Source: Acidobacteriota bacterium
Lineage (GTDB): Bacteria > Acidobacteriota > Polarisedimenticolia > Gp22-AA2
Reading direction: 5' to 3'
Assembly: GCA_003223135.1 (NCBI GenBank)
Contig: QHXX01000022.1
Coordinates: 28,848 to 92,847 of the forward strand
DNA length: 64,000 bases
The notes under the pieces are model-generated. The model did not search any database and was not told the origin of the DNA. It saw nothing but the letters and a program-made list of their open reading frames with translations. A program made the translations under genes and the position numbers. Below, in pieces: positions 44,587-52,200 of the stretch. The number at the start of each line of letters is the position of its first letter. The first letter of the stretch is position 1.

Positions 44587-45471
44587 TCAAGAAGATCTCC
44601 CGCGGCGGTCGCGCCGTTGCCGCTCGAAGCGCTCGAACTCATCCAGCTCTTCGTCGGTCAGGGTCTCGAACGCGCCCGGGGACGCCGGACCGTCGGGAAG
44701 AGCCGTGAGCGTCGACGAGGGAACTGGTCCGTCCGCCGCCGGGACCTCTGTCTCCGTCGGGGGGCCCCCCAGGTGTTCGGGATCGGGGTCCCAGGGGAAG
44801 CGCTCCTCCGGGGTGTCCTGCCACGGCATCTCCTCATTCGGGGCCGTGCCTTCCGTCCCCGCGACGATTCCGCTAGTTGATGCCTCGTTGACATCGGGAA
44901 TGCCGCCGCGCGGTACGGTGTCTTCGGAGGGAAGCACCCCTTCGGGCCAGAACGGCTGCCGATCGCGCCGGTCCTTGTCCGCGGGACCGAGCCGCTCGAC
45001 CACATCGAGACCGAAGAGCGGCGCCGCGGGCTCGACGATGGTCAGACGCGCGCCGTCTCCGCGGTCGATGTCACGCGCGAGGCAGGGAGTGATCTCGACG
45101 GAGAGAAGGGACAACCGCCGCAGGAAAGCGTGCGTAAACGACGGGGCCAGCAGGAAGCCGCGCGGCGGGTCATCGCCCTTGAGGCCGCGATCCGGGTACA
45201 ACCGCCCGAGAAGATCGCGCTGGTCCGTGGCCCACAGGTGACCGTCGAGGAGACGCGCCAGCGCCGCCTCCGTGTCACCGGACGCGATCGTCACGATCGC
45301 CAACCTCCCGGATTGGTCGGCGCCGATGGCATCGATGATGGCCGCCTGTCCCGTCTTGAAATCGAAGTCGAAAAGGCGGAAGCCACTTTCGATGGCGGAG
45401 GGGTCCGACCGAAGGAGGGCCCGGATCGATTCGGGGCTCCCGGTGGGGCCGCTGGCGATGCGCGATGGCAA
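44587..45471 (-). CDS. Degenerate PD-(D/E)XK nuclease-fold-like protein
   Basis: The start is uncertain. TTG 45471 has GAGG 7 nt upstream and lies just before the first structured segment, giving 294 residues; ATG 45690 adds 73 basic residues that look non-coding. Residues about 15-150 (GFRLFDFDFKTGQAAIIDAIG, GRLAIVTIASGDTEAALARLL) resemble the NucS/DUF91 nuclease core. The Asp is kept, but the ExK triad is replaced by TIAS, so it is probably inactive. The C-terminal half is acidic and Pro-rich. It heads the eight-gene cluster. Confidence 0.55.
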   Translation of the reverse strand: MPSRIASGPTGSPESIRALLRSDPSAIESGFRLFDFDFKTGQAAIIDAIGADQSGRLAIVTIASGDTEAALARLLDGHLWATDQRDLLGRLYPDRGLKGDDPPRGFLLAPSFTHAFLRRLSLLSVEITPCLARDIDRGDGARLTIVEPAAPLFGLDVVERLGPADKDRRDRQPFWPEGVLPSEDTVPRGGIPDVNEASTSGIVAGTEGTAPNEEMPWQDTPEERFPWDPDPEHLGGPPTETEVPAADGPVPSSTLTALPDGPASPGAFETLTDEELDEFERFERQRRDRRGRSS

Positions 45472-45928
45472 CGCATGCCTCGACGCGCGCGGAGCGCCTG
45501 AGACGTCGACCCGGACCCGGCCGGGCCATTCATTATGGCGACGACGTGAAGACTTTCTTTTCGGAAGGGCGCCGCCAGTTTTCTGTCTTCCGCGCGACGG
45601 ATGCCGTGGAGGTGCTCTCCGGGGGATCGATCCGCCTGTCGGCCGCGCGGTGTATCCGCCTGACCGGAAAGAGCTTCGGTCGGACGACATCGTACGCGAG
45701 CGACACGCGCGAAGTCAAGGCTTCTTGCGGCCGCGCTTGCAGGGGTAAGGTATTCGCCAGGTGACTTCTAAGGCACCAACCCCAATGCCATCAGCGGGAA
45801 TGGTGTATAAGCTCCGATCGAATGGCGCCCCCGCGTCTGACTTACGGGGGATGACGTAGTACACTGAAATCCCTCACCTGCGCGGGGTCTGACAACCGTC
45901 CACTCACGAAGAGATACGGGGTGGTGCC
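45472..45928. other. Divergent intergenic region between the ParA/MinD cluster and the GAF gene
   Basis: TATAAG (45806-45811) and TACACT (45860-45865, with CTGACT 17 nt upstream) are possible -10 boxes for the plus-strand GAF gene. A 99-codon plus-strand frame here has no protein-like features. If the minus-strand gene starts at 45690, part of this region is coding. Confidence 0.4.
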
Positions 45929-47413
45929 ATGGGCGCTCACAATCAGCAAGTCGAGGTCAAGGCGGACAGGGTGACGCTGAGGCGGATCCGCCGGCAGCTT
46001 AGGCAGGAGAGCGCCTTCGTCCACCTGCTCAGGGTCGTGACCTCCGTGTCGAACGAGTCCACGACGATCGAAGAGCCGCTGCAGACGGCGCTCGACGCGG
46101 TCTGCGCCCTCACGGGCTGGCCGATCGGTCATGCCCTCTTGAAGACCGATGAGAAGGAGGAGCTCAGTTCCACGGGTCTGTGGCACCTCGATGGGGCCGA
46201 GCGCTTCGAGACCTTCCGCAAGGTCAGCGAGGCTCTCACCTTCGGCGGGGGCGTCGGGTTGCCCGGACGGGTCCTGGCCGGCGGAGCCCCGGCATGGATA
46301 CCGGACGTCACGAATGAGCCCAACTTCCCGCGCAACCGCCTGGTGCATGACCTGGGGCTGCGGGCGGCCTTCGCCTTCCCGATCCTCGTGGGAAGGGAAG
46401 TCGCGGGTGTTTTGGAGTTCTTCCACACCGAGAGGGTCGATCCGGACGAGGCGATCCTGATGGTCATGAACCAGGTCGGCGTCCAGCTCGGACGGGTGAT
46501 CGAGCGGCGGCGCGCCGAGCAGACGCTCAGCAGCCTGGCGCAGGGGATCGTGGCGCAGAAGGGCGAGGACTTCTTCCAATCGCTCGTCGGTCACCTGGCG
46601 AAGAGCGTCAAGGCCGACTATGCCCTCGCCGGCGAGGTGAAGGAGGGAAGGGATGCGGTCCGGACCCTGGCCGTGTTCGCCCGCGGCGAGATCGTGCCGA
46701 ACTTCGAATACGCCCTGGCGGGCACACCGTGCGAGGCCGTGGCGGACCAGACCTTCTGTTCCTACCCGCAGGGAGTGCAGGAGAAATTCCCCGAGGATCG
46801 GATGCTCGCGGACATGCAGGTCGAGAGCTACGTGGGGACACCGCTGTTCGACTCGGCGGGCCGCGTCATGGGCCTGCTCGTGGCGCTGTGGTGCCGGCCG
46901 CCGGCCAACCTGCGCGTGGCCGAGTCGATGGTGCAGATCTTCGCCGTGCGCGCCGCGGCCGAGCTCGAGCGCAAGCGGGTGGAGGAGACGGCGCAGAAGC
47001 TGGCCGAGGTGCCGCGCGCCAATCCGCACCCGGTCCTGGAGTTCTCCGGCGAGGGCGCCCTCCGCTTCAGCAACACGGCGGCGCACGTGCTGGCGCGCTC
47101 CATGGGAAAGGACGACCCGATCCACATCCTTCCCGCGGACACGGCCGGAATCGTCAGAAAGTGCCTGGAGACGGGGAAGAACGGGATCGTGGTGGACAGG
47201 CTCGCCGATGAGCGCACGATCATCTGGTCGTTCATCCCGATCGTGAAGAACGATTCGGTCTTCGCTCACGCGTTCGAGTTGACCTTGTTCCTGGACCTGC
47301 ACGAGGAGATGCGCCGGATGGGCGTCCTGTCGCGCCAGCACCGGGGACGAACGCGCTCGAACGATCCCGGCTGGATCGCCATGCCCCGGCGCTCCAAAGA
47401 GCGGGTTCACTGA
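45929..47413 (+). CDS. GAF-GAF-PAS sensor protein (truncated sensor kinase)
   Basis: The 494-residue protein has a coiled N-terminus, a first GAF domain (residues about 40-195: FGGGVGLPGRVLAGGAPAWI, AFAFPILVGREVAGVLEFF) and a second GAF domain (about 205-360). A PAS-like domain follows (ANPHPVLEFSGEGALRFSN to about 470). There is no catalytic domain before the stop. The sequence right after it contains pieces of a further PAS and a histidine-kinase dimerisation helix in other frames, so this is probably the N-terminal part of a broken cytoplasmic sensor kinase. Confidence 0.85.
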   Translation: MGAHNQQVEVKADRVTLRRIRRQLRQESAFVHLLRVVTSVSNESTTIEEPLQTALDAVCALTGWPIGHALLKTDEKEELSSTGLWHLDGAERFETFRKVSEALTFGGGVGLPGRVLAGGAPAWIPDVTNEPNFPRNRLVHDLGLRAAFAFPILVGREVAGVLEFFHTERVDPDEAILMVMNQVGVQLGRVIERRRAEQTLSSLAQGIVAQKGEDFFQSLVGHLAKSVKADYALAGEVKEGRDAVRTLAVFARGEIVPNFEYALAGTPCEAVADQTFCSYPQGVQEKFPEDRMLADMQVESYVGTPLFDSAGRVMGLLVALWCRPPANLRVAESMVQIFAVRAAAELERKRVEETAQKLAEVPRANPHPVLEFSGEGALRFSNTAAHVLARSMGKDDPIHILPADTAGIVRKCLETGKNGIVVDRLADERTIIWSFIPIVKNDSVFAHAFELTLFLDLHEEMRRMGVLSRQHRGRTRSNDPGWIAMPRRSKERVH

Positions 47414-47660
47414 CACCTGACGGGCGCGTCCTCGCCGCCAACCCCGCCCTGGCCCGCATGCCGGATTACGACACGCCCGAGGACCTCATCGCGGCCGTCC
47501 CCGACATCACGCGTCTATCCTTCGATCAAGCGGTGCGCGCCGAGACGGTGCACATCCTCGAGGCGGCTCGACAGCACGCCGCAGAGCCTGGCCGCCCTGG
47601 CGATGAACCTGAGCATGGTCGGAAAGCCCGCCGGTGCGTTGAACGAGTGCGCCCGCCGGC
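47410..47660 (+). pseudogene. Remnant of PAS and HisKA_3 kinase segments
   Basis: From 47410 one frame reads LTPDGRVLAANPALARM and YDTPEDLIAAVPDITRL, a clear PAS start. From about 47567 another frame reads DSTPQSLAALAMNLSMVG, which matches the HisKA_3 dimerisation helix of NarX-type kinases, where the phosphorylated His precedes DST. The PAS remainder, the His itself and the whole ATPase domain are missing. The segment then abuts the 3' end of the sigma-54 activator on the other strand. It shows at least two deletions. Confidence 0.65.
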
Positions 47661-48989
47661 TCACCGCTCCATCTTGGCCGCGGGGCGGCCGAAGTGGATC
47701 GGGATGCCAAAGTGCCGCATGCGGCGGTACAGTTTCGGGCGGGACCAGCCGATGAATCGGGCGGAGTGCGTCTTGTCTCCGTCGAAATTGTGGAGGGCCT
47801 TCTCGATCATGAGTTGCTCGCCTCCCTTGCCCGCTCCCGAGTACTCCAGGGACTCCTCGGTGATCATCAAGTGGCGGATGCGGTCGGGAAGCTCTGCGGC
47901 GTCGATGCGGTCAACCTCGCTCAGGGCAACGGCCCGCTGAACGACATTTTCCAGCTCACGGATGTTCCCGGGCCACTCATAACTGGCGAGCAACTCGACG
48001 GCGCCCGGAGAGAACTCCTTGCGCGGCAAGCCGGTGTCCGAGGCAATCCGGTCGAGGAAATGATCAATCAGGGCGGAGATGTCCTCCTTGCGGTGGCGCA
48101 GCGGTGGCAGGTCGACCGTGATGACATTGATGCGGTAAAAAAGGTCTTCGCGAAATGCCCCTTCCTTGATCAGGCTGCGCAGGCTGCGGTTCGTAGCCGA
48201 GATAATTCGGACGTCAACACGGATCACCTCCTTGCCGCCCACGGGACGGACCTCGCGCTCCTGCAACGCGCGCAAAAGTTTGCTCTGCATGCGCACGCTC
48301 ATGTCGCCGATCTCGTCGAGGAAGAGCGTGCCCCCGTGGGCCAGCTCGAGGATCCCCTTGCGGTCGCGGTCGGCGCCGGTGAACGCTCCGCGCACATGGC
48401 CGAACAGCTCCGACTCGAGCAGACTTTCGGAGATGGCGGAGCAGTTCTCCGAGAAGAAACGCTGTGCCTGGCGGCCAGATTTCTGATGGATTGCGCGCGC
48501 GACAAGTTCCTTGCCCGTCCCGCTTTCGCCCTGAATAAGCACAGGCAGCGAGCAGGCGGCGGCTTTGGCGATCAGGTTGCGAACGCGGCGCATGCTCTCG
48601 GTCAATCCAATGATGCCGTCGGCTTCGGGTTCATCCGGCCCGTTGCCGACCGAGCCAGCCGGGGGAGAAGAGGACGATGCATACTGCGCAATTCCCGCGT
48701 CGCGTGTGGGCAGCGTCAGGCTCGGCTCCAAACCGCCCCCGGGTCGCGTGGTGCCCGCGCGGCTGGCGCCTTCCGGGTTACGCGGTTGCGGCAAACCGTA
48801 CAGTGCCTTCTTGCTCAGTGACACGATGATACGTTTAGTGGCCTCCTCGAGCATCTGCAGATCCGCCAGGTCCATGAGGCTTTGAACAGACTCGTGTTTC
48901 TCGCTCAGGGTTCGCGCCTTTCCGCCCAGTCTTCTGAGATCATTGAGCCAGGCATCAAGCTCCAGCCGTTTGCGTGGGTCGGTCGCCAT
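47661..48989 (-). CDS. Sigma-54-dependent activator (AAA+ with Fis-type HTH)
   Basis: The 442-residue protein has a coiled N-terminal region without a recognised receiver domain. A sigma-54 AAA+ domain follows: Walker A GESGTGKELVARAIH near residue 153, the sigma-54 contact loop GAFTGA near residue 200, and GTLFLDEIGDM. The C-terminus is a Fis-like HTH (DKTHSARFIGWSRPKLYRRM). It activates -24/-12 promoters. Its own upstream region carries such a promoter and palindromic repeats. The HTH is closely similar to that of the 1703-residue protein, so the two may bind the same sites. Confidence 0.93.
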   Translation of the reverse strand: MATDPRKRLELDAWLNDLRRLGGKARTLSEKHESVQSLMDLADLQMLEEATKRIIVSLSKKALYGLPQPRNPEGASRAGTTRPGGGLEPSLTLPTRDAGIAQYASSSSPPAGSVGNGPDEPEADGIIGLTESMRRVRNLIAKAAACSLPVLIQGESGTGKELVARAIHQKSGRQAQRFFSENCSAISESLLESELFGHVRGAFTGADRDRKGILELAHGGTLFLDEIGDMSVRMQSKLLRALQEREVRPVGGKEVIRVDVRIISATNRSLRSLIKEGAFREDLFYRINVITVDLPPLRHRKEDISALIDHFLDRIASDTGLPRKEFSPGAVELLASYEWPGNIRELENVVQRAVALSEVDRIDAAELPDRIRHLMITEESLEYSGAGKGGEQLMIEKALHNFDGDKTHSARFIGWSRPKLYRRMRHFGIPIHFGRPAAKMER

Positions 48990-49098
48990 CCAGCGATGTC
49001 TCCTTCCGTTTCATCATGCCGGCCAGGGGCGCCGTCTTCAGGGCCCGTTGTGCGTGCCCTCCAGGGGTCGTGTCTCGGCCGGTGGTGAGGTGAATAAA

Positions 49099-49113
49099 GC
49101 AAGCGCGGTACCA
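49099..49113 (-). promoter_or_regulatory. Sigma-54 promoter of the activator gene
   Basis: Reading minus, TGGTACC, four bases and TTGCT give the -24/-12 elements with GG and GC exactly ten bases apart. The predicted start is near 49087, about 98 nt before the activator ATG (48989). Confidence 0.65.
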
Positions 49114-49230
49114 GGGAACGCCGCGCTGCCAGTTACGATTTTGGAAAAGAGCAGAGCCTTTGCCTGCTTATGGATGCGTTGCGGAGGCAGAGACGTGACG
49201 TTACATGCGGGGACGGAGGGCGCCGCCAAT

Positions 49231-49280
49231 GTGTCCTACTGTGAAAAGCGGCTCGTGACCGTGTCACACTGTGTCACACG
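49231..49280. repeat. GTGTC-ACAC repeats, probable activator binding sites
   Basis: GTGTCACACT (49261-49270) and GTGTCACACG (49271-49280) are tandem copies, each an odd-centred palindrome (GTGT-C-ACAC). A degenerate copy, GTGTCCTACT, lies exactly 30 bp before the first. They sit 120-180 bp upstream of the sigma-54 promoter, the usual place for enhancer sites. The last copy overlaps the stop codon of the large kinase gene. Confidence 0.55.
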
Positions 49281-52200
49281 CCCTGCCCGTAATCGGCGGG
49301 GATGCCGTACCCTTTCATCTTTCTGTAGAGCTTCTGCCGGTTCCAGCCTATGAATCGGGCGGCCTTCGCCTTGTCGCCTGCAAACCGGCGGAGGGCATCC
49401 TCGATCATCACATGTTCGCCGGTCTTGTGACCATTGCCGTCTCCATTGGCGTTCCTCGGAGCGAGCCCGGCCGCGGTGCGGAGTCCTTCCGGCAGACTGT
49501 CGAGAGAGATGACGATACCGGGCGTCAAGACCAGCAGCCGCTGCATCACATTTTCCAGCTCGCGAACGTTGCCCGGCCAGTCGTAGCGCTGGAGCGCCTC
49601 GATCACCCCTGATCCGAGCCTCTTCGGTACGGGAGGATCTCCGGCGTACTTCTTGAGAAAGTGATCAACGAGCAGCGGCAGATCGTCCCGACGCGATCGA
49701 AGCGTCGGGACCTCGATCGTCACCACATTCAGACGGTAATAAAGATCGGAGCGGAATTTGCCCTCCTGCATCAGGGCCTTGATGTCGGCATTCGTCGCCG
49801 CCACGACCCGGATATCGACTTGGCGGGGCATGTTCTCTCCGATCCGCCGCACTTCGCGCTCCTGCAGGACCCTCAGAAGACGTGCCTGGAGCGCGGGGCT
49901 CGTGTTGGTGATCTCGTCGAGAAAGACCGTGCCGCCGCGCGCCTCCTCGATGAGGCCGACACGGTCCCTGTCCGCCCCGGTGAACGCGCCGCGCACGCAG
50001 CCGAACAGCTCGGCCTCGAGCAGGTTTTCCGGCAGCGCGCCGCAGTCGATGGCCACGAACTTCTTCTTCTGACGCGGGCCGTTGTAGTGGATCGCCTTCG
50101 CCACGAGCTCCTTGCCGGTGCCGCTCTCCCCGACGATGAGTACGTTGCAGTCGCTGTTGAGCACCCCGCTGACGGACTCACAGAGCTTCTGCATCACCGG
50201 CGTCGCGCCAATCAAATGTTCGAAGCGGCTGCGCCCGGTGATGTCCCTCTTGAGTCGGGTGTTCTCCGAGCGCATGTCGCCGAACAGCCGCGCGTTCTCG
50301 ACAGCGATCGCCGCCTGGCTCGCGAACGACTCCACGAATGTCCGCTCCTTGTCCGTGAACAGCTGCGCGGCCTTGCGCGTATCGAGATAGATAACGCCGA
50401 CCGTCCTGCCGTGCGTCCGCATCGGGACGCACAGAATCGACTTGATCTCGTGGATCACGAGACTCTTGAACGACGACAGCGCCGGGTCTGAGCCCACATC
50501 GACCTTGAGCAACGTGTGGCCCTCCGCGACCTGCTTGATCACCGACCGGCTGAAGGAGGAGACTCCGTCCAGGCTCTCCCTATCCATACCCCGGGCGCAG
50601 GCGAGTCGCATGTCCCCGGTCGCCTCGTCGCGCAGAAACACCATGCCCCGCTCGGCCCGCACGTTTTCGATCGAGAGATCCAGTAGACTTCTCAGCAGAT
50701 CGTCCAGATCAAGGATGGATGACAGCTTCTGCCCGATGGAGTTCAGGGCGTTCAGCATTCTGCGCGAAATCTTTTCGCTCCGGCTCATCGCAGCAATATC
50801 GTGACGCACCTGTTTACCTACCTCGTTTCGCAGACGCTCATGTCTCGCGACCACCTCCCGCACCTCCGGCTGCGCCAGAAACGGATCGCGGTACCGATCG
50901 TCCTCCAGGTCCATCGCTAACTCGTTCACCGTCAGCGCCGCGACCCTGAAGCAGCCCAGCGCCCGCTCGTACTGCAGCCGTTGCTCGAACACCCTCCCCA
51001 ACCAATAGCTCGCCTTCCAGAAGTTCGGCCGATCGGCATTCTTCCGGGCGATCCTGAGGGCTTCGGAGAGGTCCGACTCCGCCTTCTCATCGTGCCCCGC
51101 GGACAGACGCGCCTGGCCGCGCAAGATCAAAGCCCATGTGGTATGCCAGGCCAGCTTCTTCCTGCGAATCTTCTCTAAGATCGGCTCCATCCTGTACTCG
51201 AGGGCTTCAGCAGAAAGACCGAGACCCAGATCGATCTGGATGCTGGCGAGGTGTGCGGTCATGCGGACGTCGAAGGGAGATCGGAACTCGAACTCCTTCA
51301 AGCCATTCGACAAGCATTCCCGGGCGGGCTCATGACTTCCGTTGCAGAATAGAGAGAGGGCGCGCAGAGTCATGATTTCGAGGATGGAAGCGTTAAGGTG
51401 CGATGCGTCGGCGAAGTGAGAGGCGTGAGTTGTAAGTCGCAGCGCGAGGTTGGTACGACCTGTGTGGACAAGCAACCATCCCCAAACGGTTAACTGGCCT
51501 GAAGTTGCTTCAGCCGAGCCGAGAGAGCCAGATGCACGCAGCCCGTGCTTGAGAAATGCGACCGCCGGGAGGTAATATCCTGTCTTGACGAGCACGTTGG
51601 CGCTGTTGGCTTCAGCCGTTATCGCTACAACTGTCGCCCCCGACTCGCGGGACGCTTCCGTCGAGTCCCGATAAAACCCCAGCGCCTTCTTCCAACGACC
51701 CTGTGCGCGGAATGTCTCGGCGATATTGATTCGGAGAGTGGCGCCAAAGTATTGCGAGAGAGATCGACCAGCGAAGTTTTCGGCGAGAGAGTAAGAGGCG
51801 CGGGCCCTTGAATAGGAGCCGATGTCTGCTTGCAGGATGGCAAGGTGAGTAAGCGTCCATGTCGGGGGTGGGCCAGTTGGTTGGCTCAGAAGAAGTCTGA
51901 ATGATCTGCTCTGATATTTGATCGCCTGACGATAGGCACCATTCCTCCAGTGCCATCCAGCTATATCAGTGAGAGCATGAATCATCGTCGAATAGTCCCT
52001 GGCTTTGCGAGATCGACTCAGGGATCGATAGAGCAGAGGTAATCCCTCCGGCCCGCGGTGCTGACGGCATAATGCTGAACCCAGGCGAAAGAGCGCTTTG
52101 TGGATTTCGGTGGCAAGCGCGTCCTCCCCCGCGACCCTCATGGCCGCTCGGGCGGCAGTCTCCATCAGGCGGTAATCGCCAATGTTGTGTGCGACATCGG

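Noticed and set aside
45465..45764. 99-codon plus-strand frame in the divergent gap
   Set aside because: No ribosome site, no recognisable motif, and it overlaps the minus-strand gene's possible N-terminus.
49261..49280. Tandem GTGTCACAC copies as a CRISPR or tandem-repeat array
   Set aside because: Only two adjacent 10-bp copies plus one degenerate copy; no spacers. A regulatory site explains them better.
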